DNA of 6,755 nt from Actinomycetota bacterium (GCA_009702305.1 WLIH01000150.1:1-6755); one strand, 5' to 3'. Numbered from the stretch's first letter, positions 1 to 6,755 are shown. Translations and numbers: made by a program. The notes: generated by a model not told the origin, from the sequence alone.

Positions 1-309
1 CGCCTCGCATCCGGCGAACGGCCCTCCCGTCGATCGACGGGATGGCCGTTTACCTGCGTGAACACAACGGAGCAGGCGCTGGCGTGCGGCGCGGTGTTCG
101 TGTACGCCTTCGCGGTCTCGGGCATGATCGGACTGGTGGTCGACAAGGCCATGGCCTTCCGGATCGACGAGGAGCACGAGGTCAGCGGGATCGACCTCGT
201 GCTGCACGCCGAGTCGGCGCACGACCTGCACGCCACGGCCGGTGCCCGACCGGCCGGTCAATCGATGCCGGGCCCGGCGGGCCCGAGCACCCCACGCGAG
301 ATGGAGTAG
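1..309 (+). CDS. amt: Ammonium transporter Amt, 3' end (left-truncated; possible frameshift near position 48)
   Basis: This is the C-terminal end of an Amt/Rh-family ammonium channel of the cytoplasmic membrane. From about position 70 the reading is typical of the family: a last hydrophobic helix (ALACGAVFVYAFAVSGMIG), then the cytoplasmic tail with FRIDEEHEVSGIDLVLHAES, matching the family's acidic, GID-and-HxE-containing C-terminus that PII proteins contact. A Pro/Ala/Gly-rich stretch of about 25 residues follows, ending at TAG 307-309. Identity of this part is secure. The segment before the helix is not: in this frame positions 1-48 do not resemble Amt, whereas the next frame (from position 2) reads ASHPANGPPVD...DG and then hits TGA at 59-61. 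One extra base near 47/48 would join the two frames and give the family's DGLF motif. A GTG at position 58 could open a short ORF, but a separate 83-residue protein is unlikely. The gene lies directly upstream of glnB. Confidence 0.85.
   Translation, partial: RLASGERPSRRSTGWPFTCVNTTEQALACGAVFVYAFAVSGMIGLVVDKAMAFRIDEEHEVSGIDLVLHAESAHDLHATAGARPAGQSMPGPAGPSTPREME
303..306 (+). promoter_or_regulatory. Ribosome binding site of glnB, inside the end of amt
   Basis: GGAG lies six bases before the ATG of glnB. It is formed by the last sense codons of amt, so translation of the two genes is probably coupled. Confidence 0.6.
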
Positions 310-651
<342 letters not shown>

Positions 652-694
652 TCGAACCGCTCGCACCCTGCCCCGTGACACCCCACACCGCTAC

Positions 695-2932
695 GTGAGC
701 GCCCCCGAGCGCGCCCGGCGCACCGACGAGGCGGACGCCCTGTGCGTCAAGGCGTACGACGCTGCCGGTGGCGGCGACACCGGCCTGGCCCTCGTCGCCG
801 TCGGCGGCTTCGGGCGCGGCGAGCTGGCGCCGTACTCCGACCTCGACGTGGTGCTCGTCAGCGACGAGGGCGTCGATCCCGGCGAGGTGGCCCAGTCGAT
901 CTGGTATCCCCTCTGGGACTCCGGCACCACCATCGACCACGCGGTGCGGACCTTCGACGAGATGGTGACTGCCGCCAGCGGCGACCTGCGGGTGGCGCTC
1001 GGCCTGCTCGACATCCGCCACCTCGCGGGCGACCCCAGCCTGACGCTGCGGCTGCGCACCACGATGCTCGCCCACTGGCGTCGCCACGCGCGCGATCGGC
1101 TGCCCGCGCTGCAGGACAACGTCCGCGGCCGGCACCGCCTGGTCGGCGAGCTCGCCCACCTGTCGGTGCCGGACCTCAAGGAGGCCGAGGGCGGCCTGCG
1201 CGACTCCATCGTGCTCAAGGCGCTCGTGGCGACCTGGCTGGTCGACGTACCGCACGTCGAGCTGGAGCGCAGCCGCCACGAGCTGCTCGACGTGCGCGAC
1301 CTCGTGCAGACGATCGCCGGGCGCTCGAGCGACCGGGTCACCCCCGAGATGTGGACCGACCTGGCGGCCGGCCTCGGTCTGGCCGACGCCCGCAGCGCGC
1401 AGGTGCACGTGCGCGAGCTCGGCCGACGCATCACCCACCTCTCGCGTCTGACCTGGCGGCGCGTCGACGACGTGCTGGCCCGGCCCACCTCGGTGCGCAC
1501 GGTGCGCCGTCCCGCCCTGACTCCGGTGGCCGCCGGTGTCGCGCTGGCCGGCGGGGAGATCGTGCTGGACGCCAAGGCGCGGCCCTCCGAGGACCCCGTC
1601 CTGCTGCTGCGCGCGGCAGCGGCCGCGGCCCAGCTCGACGTCGTGCTCGCGCCCCCCACGGCCGCGCGGCTGGCGCGCGAGAGCCCGCCGCTGCCGGACC
1701 CGTGGCCGGCCGAGGCCCGCCAGGAGCTGGTCAAGCTGCTCGCCTCGGGGCGCGGTCTGCTGCCGGTCTGGGAGACGCTCGAGGAGACGGGCGCGTTGGC
1801 GATGATCCTGCCCGAGTGGGAGCGGATCCGGCTGCTGCCCCACGCGTCGGCCATCCACCGTTTCACCGTCGACCGCCACGTCGTCGAGACCTGCGTCGAG
1901 GCGGCGTCCCTGATCCGCACCGTCGCCCGGCCCGACGTGCTGATGGTCGCCGCGCTGCTGCACGACATCGGCAAGGGCGGGTTGACCGAGCACAGCGTCG
2001 CCGGCGAGCCGATCGCTCGCGAGATCGCCCGCCGGATGGGCTTCGAGGAGGAGTCGGTCGAGCTCATCGCGACGCTCGTGCGCTGGCACCTGCTGCTCTC
2101 CGAGACCGCCACCACCCGCGACCCCGACGACCCCTCGACCATCGAGCGGGTGGCGTCGCGCATCACCTCCGTCGAGGCGCTCGCGCTGCTGACGGCGCTC
2201 ACGGAGGCCGACGCCAAGGCCGCCTCCGCGCCGGCGTGGTCGTCGTGGCGGGCGGGCTTGATCACCGGCCTGTCTCGGCGGATCAAGGCGGCGCTCGACG
2301 CCGGCACCACCATGCCCGTGGTCGACCCCTCCGAGGTCGAGATCCCGCGCTCGGTGCGCAAGGGTGGCATCTCGGTCAGCGTCGAGCCGGTGGCCGACGG
2401 GTCCCGGGTCACCCTGATCGCGCCGGACCGGGTCGGTCTGCTCGCCGACTTCGCGGCGATGTTCGCCCTGCGCCGCATCCAGATCCGAGCAGCGCGGGTC
2501 TGGGCCCAGGAGGGATTCGGCGTCTCGGTGTGGGAGGTCGCCGAGGAGGATCTCGACGCGGGCTACCTCCACGACAAGTACGACGCCATCGTGGCCGGTC
2601 GTCTCGACCCGGCCGAGCGGCTGCGACCCCCCTCGGCCACGACCCTCGCCCCGTCGGTCCAGGTCCGCGCGGACGCCTCGGCGCTGTCCACCGTGCTCGA
2701 GGTGCGTGCGGCGGACCGTCCCGGTGTCGTCTACCTGGTCTGCGCCGCGCTCGCCCGGCTCGACGTCGCCGTCCGCTCCGCCCACGTCGACACCCTCGGC
2801 CCTCAGGCCGTCGACGTCTTCTACCTCCAGGAGGCGGGTGCGGGCGCGCTGCCCGACCAGCGTGCCGCCGAGGCCGCCCACGCCGTACGAGCGGCCCTGG
2901 CGGGGGAGGAGCCCGGCGCGACGGCCGGTTAG
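695..2932 (+). CDS. glnD: PII nucleotidyltransferase / nucleotidyl-removing enzyme GlnD
   Basis: A cytosolic bifunctional enzyme that attaches a nucleotide to Tyr51 of PII under nitrogen limitation and removes it when glutamine is high. It has 745 residues, slightly short for a family of roughly 750-900. The domains occur in the expected order. The nucleotidyltransferase core has GGFGRGELAPYSDLDVV (Gly37-Gly38, Asp49 and Asp51 as metal ligands). The GlnD-specific segment has PDLKEAEGGLRDS (about 159-171). An HD phosphohydrolase domain, which carries the removing activity, has His395, His423-Asp424, His433, His465 and Asp506. Two C-terminal glutamine-sensing ACT domains follow: one from about 572 (APDRVGLLADFA), the other from about 667 (AADRPGVVYLVCAALARLDV). 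No catalytic residue appears lost. The GTG at 695 is chosen because no ATG, GTG or TTG lies upstream in frame before the preceding stop; it has no clear Shine-Dalgarno. In actinobacteria the homologue is an adenylyltransferase, so the nucleotide used here is an inference. Confidence 0.96.
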   Translation: MSAPERARRTDEADALCVKAYDAAGGGDTGLALVAVGGFGRGELAPYSDLDVVLVSDEGVDPGEVAQSIWYPLWDSGTTIDHAVRTFDEMVTAASGDLRVALGLLDIRHLAGDPSLTLRLRTTMLAHWRRHARDRLPALQDNVRGRHRLVGELAHLSVPDLKEAEGGLRDSIVLKALVATWLVDVPHVELERSRHELLDVRDLVQTIAGRSSDRVTPEMWTDLAAGLGLADARSAQVHVRELGRRITHLSRLTWRRVDDVLARPTSVRTVRRPALTPVAAGVALAGGEIVLDAKARPSEDPVLLLRAAAAAAQLDVVLAPPTAARLARESPPLPDPWPAEARQELVKLLASGRGLLPVWETLEETGALAMILPEWERIRLLPHASAIHRFTVDRHVVETCVEAASLIRTVARPDVLMVAALLHDIGKGGLTEHSVAGEPIAREIARRMGFEEESVELIATLVRWHLLLSETATTRDPDDPSTIERVASRITSVEALALLTALTEADAKAASAPAWSSWRAGLITGLSRRIKAALDAGTTMPVVDPSEVEIPRSVRKGGISVSVEPVADGSRVTLIAPDRVGLLADFAAMFALRRIQIRAARVWAQEGFGVSVWEVAEEDLDAGYLHDKYDAIVAGRLDPAERLRPPSATTLAPSVQVRADASALSTVLEVRAADRPGVVYLVCAALARLDVAVRSAHVDTLGPQAVDVFYLQEAGAGALPDQRAAEAAHAVRAALAGEEPGATAG

Positions 2933-2961
2933 GCTGGCACCTCACCACTACTCGATCTGTT

Positions 2962-2966
2962 GAGGG
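2962..2966 (+). promoter_or_regulatory. Ribosome binding site that fixes the TTG start of ffh
   Basis: GAGGG stands six bases before TTG 2973. It is the best Shine-Dalgarno match in the window. It supports the unusual TTG start, after which the protein begins FATLSDRLADTFKNLRGKG, the normal Ffh N-terminus. Confidence 0.7.
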
Positions 2967-2972
2967 ACTCTG

Positions 2973-4532
2973 TTGTTCGCCACCCTGTCCGACCGGCTCG
3001 CCGACACCTTCAAGAACCTCCGCGGCAAGGGCCGGCTCTCCGAGGCCGACATCGACGCCACCGCGCGCGAGATCCGCATCGCGCTGCTCGAGGCCGACGT
3101 CGCGCTCCCGGTGGTGCGCGAGTTCGTCGCCGCGATCAAGGAGCGGGCGGCCGGCGAAGAGGTCAGTGGAGCGCTCAACCCCGCCCAGCAGATCATCAAG
3201 ATCGTCAACGAGGAGCTCGTCGCGATCCTCGGCGGGGAGACCCGCCGGCTGCGCTATGCCAAGACCGGTCCGACGGTCATCATGCTCGCCGGGCTCCAGG
3301 GCGCGGGCAAGACGACGCTCGCCGCCAAGCTCGCGCTGTGGCTCAAGGAGCAGAGCAAGACCCCGCTGCTCGTCGCGTGCGACCTCCAGCGCCCCAACGC
3401 CGTCCAGCAGCTCCAGGTCAACGGCGAGCGCGTCGGCGTGCCCGTCTTCGCGCCCGAGGCCGGCAACGGCGTCGGCGACCCGGTCGCGGTCGCCCGCGCC
3501 TCGGTCGAGGAGGCCAAGCGCAAGCTCTACGACGTCGTCATCGTCGACACCGCCGGTCGTCTGGGTGTCGACGCCGAGCTGATGCAGCAGGCCGCCGACA
3601 TCCGCGACGCCATCTCGCCCGACGAGGTGCTCTTCGTCGTCGACGCGATGATCGGCCAGGACGCCGTCACCACCGCTCAGGCCTTCCTCGACGGCGTCGG
3701 CTACGACGGCGTCGTGCTGACCAAACTCGACGGCGACGCCCGCGGTGGTGCCGCGCTGTCGATCGCCTCCGTCACGGGCAAGCCGGTCATGTTCGCCTCC
3801 AACGGCGAGAAGCTCACCGACTTCGACCTGTTCCACCCCGACCGCATGGCGTCGCGCATCCTCGACATGGGCGACATGATGACCCTGATCGAGCAGGCCG
3901 AGAAGACCTTCGACGCCGAGCAGGCGATGAAGGCCGCGGAGAAGCTCTCGGGCCGCGGGGGCGAGTTCACCCTCGACGACTTCCTCCAGCAGATGCAGCA
4001 GGTCCGCAAGCTCGGCTCGATGTCCAAGATCATGGGGATGCTGCCCGGGATGGGGCAGTTCCGCGAGCAGCTCGAGAACTTCGACGAGCGCGAGATCGAC
4101 CGGATCGAGGCGATCATCCGCTCGATGACGCCGGCCGAGCGCGACAACCCGAAGCTCATCGACGGCTCGCGCCGCGCTCGCATCGCCAAGGGCTCCGGAC
4201 GTGCGGTCTCCGACGTCAACCAGCTCGTCGACCGCTTCTTCGAGGCGCGCAAGATGATGATGCAGATGGCCCGCGGCGGCGGGATGCCCGGCATGCCGGG
4301 CATGCCGGGTCTCGGCGGACCCCCGCGCGGCAAGGCCAAGCCGGCTCCCAAGAAGGGCAAGGGCGCCAAGCGGTCCGGCAACCCCGCCAAGGCTGCGCAG
4401 GAGGCTGCGGCGGCGAAGGAGAAAGCCGCCTCGGTCAACCCGTTCGGCAACCCCGGCGGCGAGGAGATGGACTACGAGAAGGCGGCCGCCGCGCTCGACC
4501 TGCCGGGAGACTTCTCCAAGTTCTTGAAGTGA
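2973..4532 (+). CDS. ffh: Signal recognition particle protein Ffh (SRP54 homologue)
   Basis: The GTPase subunit of the bacterial signal recognition particle. With 4.5S RNA it binds signal and transmembrane segments emerging from the ribosome and delivers them to the receptor FtsY at the membrane. It has 519 residues against about 450 in E. coli; the excess is a C-terminal extension. The N domain is about residues 1-90. The G domain carries the P-loop GLQGAGKT (107-114), DLQRPNAVQ, DTAGR (Asp192) and TKLDGDARGG (250-259). The methionine-rich M domain has MQQMQQVRKLGSMSKIMGMLPGM and the SRP-RNA-binding helix SRRARIAKGSG (399-409) followed by VNQLVDRFFEARKMMMQM. The tail (about 438-519) has three MPG repeats, a Lys/Pro/Ala-rich basic linker and a short conserved-looking end, LPGDFSKFLK. 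Start TTG is chosen for its strong GAGGG. It lies 40 bases after glnD and 10 bases before the next gene. Confidence 0.98.
   Translation: MFATLSDRLADTFKNLRGKGRLSEADIDATAREIRIALLEADVALPVVREFVAAIKERAAGEEVSGALNPAQQIIKIVNEELVAILGGETRRLRYAKTGPTVIMLAGLQGAGKTTLAAKLALWLKEQSKTPLLVACDLQRPNAVQQLQVNGERVGVPVFAPEAGNGVGDPVAVARASVEEAKRKLYDVVIVDTAGRLGVDAELMQQAADIRDAISPDEVLFVVDAMIGQDAVTTAQAFLDGVGYDGVVLTKLDGDARGGAALSIASVTGKPVMFASNGEKLTDFDLFHPDRMASRILDMGDMMTLIEQAEKTFDAEQAMKAAEKLSGRGGEFTLDDFLQQMQQVRKLGSMSKIMGMLPGMGQFREQLENFDEREIDRIEAIIRSMTPAERDNPKLIDGSRRARIAKGSGRAVSDVNQLVDRFFEARKMMMQMARGGGMPGMPGMPGLGGPPRGKAKPAPKKGKGAKRSGNPAKAAQEAAAAKEKAASVNPFGNPGGEEMDYEKAAAALDLPGDFSKFLK
4284..4310 (+). repeat. Three 9-bp tandem repeats encoding Met-Pro-Gly, containing a 20-bp palindrome
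   Basis: Three direct copies of a 9-base unit (ATG CCS GGS, where S is C or G; last copy ends GGT) lie in frame in ffh and encode residues 438-446 (MPGMPGMPG). Synonymous third-position choice makes 4284-4303 a perfect 20-bp palindrome centred on GCATGC. It probably reflects repeat slippage in a flexible Gly/Met/Pro linker just after the M domain. Confidence 0.85.
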
Positions 4533-4542
4533 CGGTCGGCGC

Positions 4543-4923
4543 GTGACCTCGACGATCGTCGTCGACGGCGCCAACGTCGTCGGGAGCCGCCCCGACGGGT
4601 GGTGGAAGGACCGGGCCGCTGCCGCCCGTCGGCTGCACGAGGCGCTGCTGGTCGGCGACACGTCGCACGACGTCGTGGTGCTGGTGCTCGAGGGTGCCGC
4701 CAAGGGCGGCGTGCGGGCAGGTCGCGACGCGCATGTCCGCACGGTGCACGCCGCGCGCGACGGCGACTCGGCGATCCTGGCCGAGGCGAAGGCCGCGACC
4801 GCGCGTGGCGACCGGGTGGCTGTCGTGACCGCCGACCGGATGCTGCAGGCGCAGGTGCAGGGCGTCGGTGCCGTGGCGCTCGGGCCGTCGTGGCTGTGGG
4901 ACCGGCTAGCGTCCGACGCATGA
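4543..4923 (+). CDS. Small NYN/PIN-like domain protein, putative nuclease
   Basis: A 126-residue single-domain protein with no signal peptide or membrane segment. It opens with a beta strand and the motif STIVVDGANVVGSRPDGWW (Asp8, Asn11), then an alpha/beta pattern with VVVLVLEGAA (about 44-53), DGDSAILAEAKA (Asp75) and VAVVTADRMLQAQVQGVGA (Asp98). The order D..N - GD - TAD with alternating strands and helices fits the NYN/PIN-like metal-dependent nuclease fold, with Asp8, Asp75 and Asp98 as likely metal ligands. This is inferred from motif spacing. I recall actinobacterial relatives carrying labels such as 'NTP pyrophosphohydrolase' or 'NYN domain protein', none of which I know to be tested, so its substrate is unknown. 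GTG 4543 is chosen because it gives the canonical N-terminus 10 bases after ffh; no strong Shine-Dalgarno is seen, so translation may depend on ffh. Its stop overlaps the next start (ATGA). Confidence 0.8.
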   Translation: MTSTIVVDGANVVGSRPDGWWKDRAAAARRLHEALLVGDTSHDVVVLVLEGAAKGGVRAGRDAHVRTVHAARDGDSAILAEAKAATARGDRVAVVTADRMLQAQVQGVGAVALGPSWLWDRLASDA

Positions 4924-5990
4924 GCGCGCTCAAGTTCACCGGCCCGGTGCTGCCCGACGGTGAGGTCCGCGACCTGTACGTCGTCGGCGGGCGGATCACC
5001 TACGAGCGGCCGCAGGGCGCCGAGCTGGCCGGCTCGGGCTGGCTGCTGCCGGGGCTGGTCGACGCGCACAACCACCTCGGTCTGGCCGACGGTGGTGCCG
5101 TGTCGGACGACGAGGTCGTCCAGCAGGCGCTCGCGGATCGCGACACCGGAGTGCTGCTGCTGCGCGACTGCGGGTCACCGGCGGACACCGCCTGGGTGCA
5201 CGAGCGCGAGGATCTGCCGCGGCTCATCCGGGCCGGTCGCCACATCGCCCGGACCCGGCGCTATCTGCGCGACTACGGCCACGAGGTCGAGCCCGAGGAG
5301 CTGTCGGCGACCGTGGCGCTAGAGGCTGAGCGTGGCGACGGGTGGGTCAAGCTGGTGGGGGACTGGATCTCTCGCGATGCGGGCGACCTGGCGCCGTCGT
5401 TCCCCGCGGCGTCGTTCGCCGACGCGATCGCGGTGGCGCACGCGCATGGTGCCCGCGTGACGGCGCACTGCTTCGGCCACGAGGTGCTTCAGGGCCTGCT
5501 CGATGCCGGCATCGACTGCATCGAGCACGGCACCGGTCTCGACGTCGACCAGGTCGCACAGATGGCGGCCGCCGGGGTCGCCCTGGTGCCGACCGTGCTG
5601 CAGACGGACAAGTTCCCCGGCTTCGCCGACGCCGGGCGCGACAAGTTCCCGGTCTACGCCGACCGGATGGAGCGCCTGCACCGACGTCGACGCGAGACGC
5701 TGATGTCGGCGTACGACGCCGGGGTCGACCTCTTCGTCGGCAGCGACGGCGGCGGCAGTGCCCGTCACGGCTGCCTCACCGAGGAGATCCTCGCCATGGC
5801 GGCGATGGGTCTGCCGGCCGAGCACGTGCTCGGGGCGGCGTCGTGGCGTGCCCGGGCATGGCTCGGCTGGGACGCCGACCTGGCCGAGGGGGCGGCGGCC
5901 GACTTCGTGGTGCTCGACCGTGACCCCCGCGCCGACCTCAGCGTGCTCGCGAGGCCGTCGGTCGTCGTCCTGCGCGGTCGCATCGTGTGA
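4920..5990 (+). CDS. Metal-dependent amidohydrolase (imidazolonepropionase/Xaa-Pro dipeptidase-like)
   Basis: A predicted cytosolic hydrolase of the amidohydrolase superfamily, 356 residues and no signal peptide. A small N-terminal beta region (residues 1-45, with GEVRDLYVVGGRI) and the C-terminal end (AADFVVLDRDPRADLSVL...VVVLRGRIV) form the usual composite beta-sandwich; between them is the TIM barrel. The full binuclear metal set is visible: His50-x-His52 (LVDAHNHLG), Lys144 (GWVKLVGDW; carboxylated in relatives), His183 (VTAHCFGHE), His203 (CIEHGTGLD) and Asp276 (GSDGGG). This pattern is that of the imidazolonepropionase-like/Zn-dependent Xaa-Pro dipeptidase branch, which acts on cyclic amides or dipeptides; the actual substrate cannot be read from sequence. 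No histidine-utilisation genes are nearby, so a true HutI role is not supported. Start ATG 4920 overlaps the upstream stop by ATGA, implying translational coupling; the frame stays open far upstream, but that part lies over the NYN-like gene and does not resemble the family. Confidence 0.9.
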   Translation: MSALKFTGPVLPDGEVRDLYVVGGRITYERPQGAELAGSGWLLPGLVDAHNHLGLADGGAVSDDEVVQQALADRDTGVLLLRDCGSPADTAWVHEREDLPRLIRAGRHIARTRRYLRDYGHEVEPEELSATVALEAERGDGWVKLVGDWISRDAGDLAPSFPAASFADAIAVAHAHGARVTAHCFGHEVLQGLLDAGIDCIEHGTGLDVDQVAQMAAAGVALVPTVLQTDKFPGFADAGRDKFPVYADRMERLHRRRRETLMSAYDAGVDLFVGSDGGGSARHGCLTEEILAMAAMGLPAEHVLGAASWRARAWLGWDADLAEGAAADFVVLDRDPRADLSVLARPSVVVLRGRIV

Positions 5991-5993
5991 CCG

Positions 5994-6023
5994 CGAGCCG
6001 GGCCGACACGACGACCCGGCTCG
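5994..6023. terminator. Probable bidirectional terminator between convergent genes
   Basis: A perfect 9-bp inverted repeat (CGAGCCGGG at 5994-6002, CCCGGCTCG at 6015-6023) with a 12-base loop lies in the 35-base gap between the amidohydrolase stop and the stop of the opposing transporter gene. There is no T-tract on either side, as is common in high-GC actinobacteria, so intrinsic termination is likely but not certain. Confidence 0.6.
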
Positions 6024-6025
6024 AC

Positions 6026-6755
6026 TCAGGCGATGGAGATGAGCGGGCTGCAGAGGTAGTCGCCGGGCGAGATCTGCTTCCAGCGACCGGCTTCCAGCTG
6101 GACCACCCGGATGCATTTGCCGGTGACCTTGGTGCCGACCTCCTGGGGGGAGTGGATCTGGTTGCCGGTCCAGCCCCGGACCTTGCGCAGCGCTTCGATC
6201 ATGGTCTCGCGGGTCAGTCGCCCGCCCAGGGCGACGGCCTGCTCGACGAAGAGCCGGGTCGCCGACCACGCGTAGACGCCATAGATCGAGGGCGATGCGC
6301 CGGGCCGCACCTGCTGGAGCCACTGCTGGTAGAGCTGCATCTCCTTGTTGGAGGTGTCGTCGAAGCGGGCCGTCGAGACGTAGACGACGGTGCCGTTGCC
6401 GACGTCGCCTGCCTCGTCGACGTAGCGCTGGTCGTAGATGGTCTGGTCCTGGATGAACGCCGTCGGCGTGTAGTCCTGCTGCGCCATCGCTTGCTGCAGA
6501 CGCACGGTGAATTGGTAGGGGCCGATGTAGTGCACGACCTTGATGCCGCGGTCCTTGAGCTGCTGGACGTACGGCGCGTAGTTGAACTCCGCGACGTCGA
6601 TCGCCTGGACGTAGTCCATGCCGACCCCGGCCTTCGTCCACGACTTCACCAGACTCATGGCGGCGTCGCCGACGTCGGCGACGTTCACGTAGAGCAGCGC
6701 GGTGTGCTGGGCATCGTCGCCGTAGGCGTCGATCACGTAGCGCGCCATCGAGCCG
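6026..6755 (-). CDS. ABC transporter substrate-binding protein, LivK-like (Peripla_BP_6 type), C-terminal part
   Basis: The C-terminal 242 or so residues of an extracytoplasmic solute-binding protein of the type I fold used by branched-chain amino acid, amide and urea ABC importers. The frame stays open to the window edge (Gly-Ser precede the first Met at 6748), so the signal peptide and N-terminal lobe lie outside; full members are about 400 residues. Visible family features, counted from that Met, are the hinge and second-lobe strand HTALLYVNVADVGDAAMSLVKSWTKAG, then YAPYVQQLKDRGIKVVHYIG, then LQQAMAQQDYTPTAFIQDQTIYDQRYV, and late on YGVYAWSATRLFVEQAVALGGRLTRETMIEALRKV. Two cysteines near the end (Cys212 in TGKCIRV, Cys233 in DYLCSPL) are spaced like a disulfide. 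The ligand cannot be assigned: no permease or ATPase gene is in view. It is convergent with the amidohydrolase gene and so not part of that operon. Confidence 0.88.
   Translation of the reverse strand, partial: GSMARYVIDAYGDDAQHTALLYVNVADVGDAAMSLVKSWTKAGVGMDYVQAIDVAEFNYAPYVQQLKDRGIKVVHYIGPYQFTVRLQQAMAQQDYTPTAFIQDQTIYDQRYVDEAGDVGNGTVVYVSTARFDDTSNKEMQLYQQWLQQVRPGASPSIYGVYAWSATRLFVEQAVALGGRLTRETMIEALRKVRGWTGNQIHSPQEVGTKVTGKCIRVVQLEAGRWKQISPGDYLCSPLISIA

Noticed and set aside
58..309. A free-standing small membrane protein starting at GTG 58
   Set aside because: The sequence matches only the last helix and tail of Amt, and there is no ribosome binding site, so it is better explained as the end of amt.
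652..694. A regulatory RNA or promoter between glnB and glnD
   Set aside because: The 43 bases show no inverted repeat, no -10/-35 pair and no recognised nitrogen-regulator site.
2930..2972. A possible ffh promoter with TAGGCT as a -10 element at the glnD stop
   Set aside because: TAGGCT fits a loose TANNNT pattern, but no plausible -35 lies at the right distance and the hexamer is largely the glnD stop codon context.
742..3582. A 946-codon + strand frame across glnD and ffh
   Set aside because: It is an Arg/Ala/Pro/Gly-rich out-of-frame reading of two well-identified proteins.
2409..5075. A long - strand frame opposite the end of glnD, ffh and the NYN-like gene
   Set aside because: Its translation is compositionally odd and spans several genuine genes and their gaps; it is an antisense shadow.

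Overview
The window looks like a high-GC actinobacterial chromosome, most likely from the Nocardioidaceae or a near relative. This is judged from the strong G/C preference at third codon positions, the GTG and TTG starts, the gene order and the protein sequences. No marker gene allows a firmer placement. It is a compact housekeeping region. Six genes run left to right on the + strand, and one gene at the right edge runs towards them on the - strand.

Positions 1-2932 hold the nitrogen-sensing block: the 3' end of an ammonium transporter gene (amt), then the PII signal protein gene (glnB/glnK) and the PII-modifying enzyme gene (glnD). PII senses 2-oxoglutarate and ATP/ADP and gates Amt by binding its cytoplasmic face. 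GlnD modifies PII on Tyr51 when nitrogen is scarce and reverses this when glutamine is plentiful. The amt and glnB genes are 3 bases apart, and glnB and glnD are 43 bases apart. The reading frame of amt is uncertain in the first ~60 bases, where a one-base indel is possible.

Positions 2973-5990 hold ffh (the protein subunit of the signal recognition particle), a 126-residue NYN/PIN-like putative nuclease gene 10 bases downstream, and a metal-dependent amidohydrolase gene that overlaps it by an ATGA. The tight spacing suggests these three are co-transcribed. The amt-glnK-glnD group followed by ffh is a familiar order in Actinomycetota (for example Streptomyces coelicolor, recalled from memory).

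Positions 5994-6023 form a perfect 9-bp inverted repeat that probably ends transcription from both sides. Beyond it, on the - strand, lies the 3' part of a periplasmic-type (type I) substrate-binding protein gene of a LivK-like ABC transporter, cut by the window edge.

No stretch over 300 bases lacks a gene; the longest gap is about 43 bases. I found no tRNA, rRNA, CRISPR array, insertion sequence or phage gene. I also found no convincing undescribed system. The points most worth checking are the amt frame problem and the uncharacterised NYN-like/amidohydrolase pair behind ffh.
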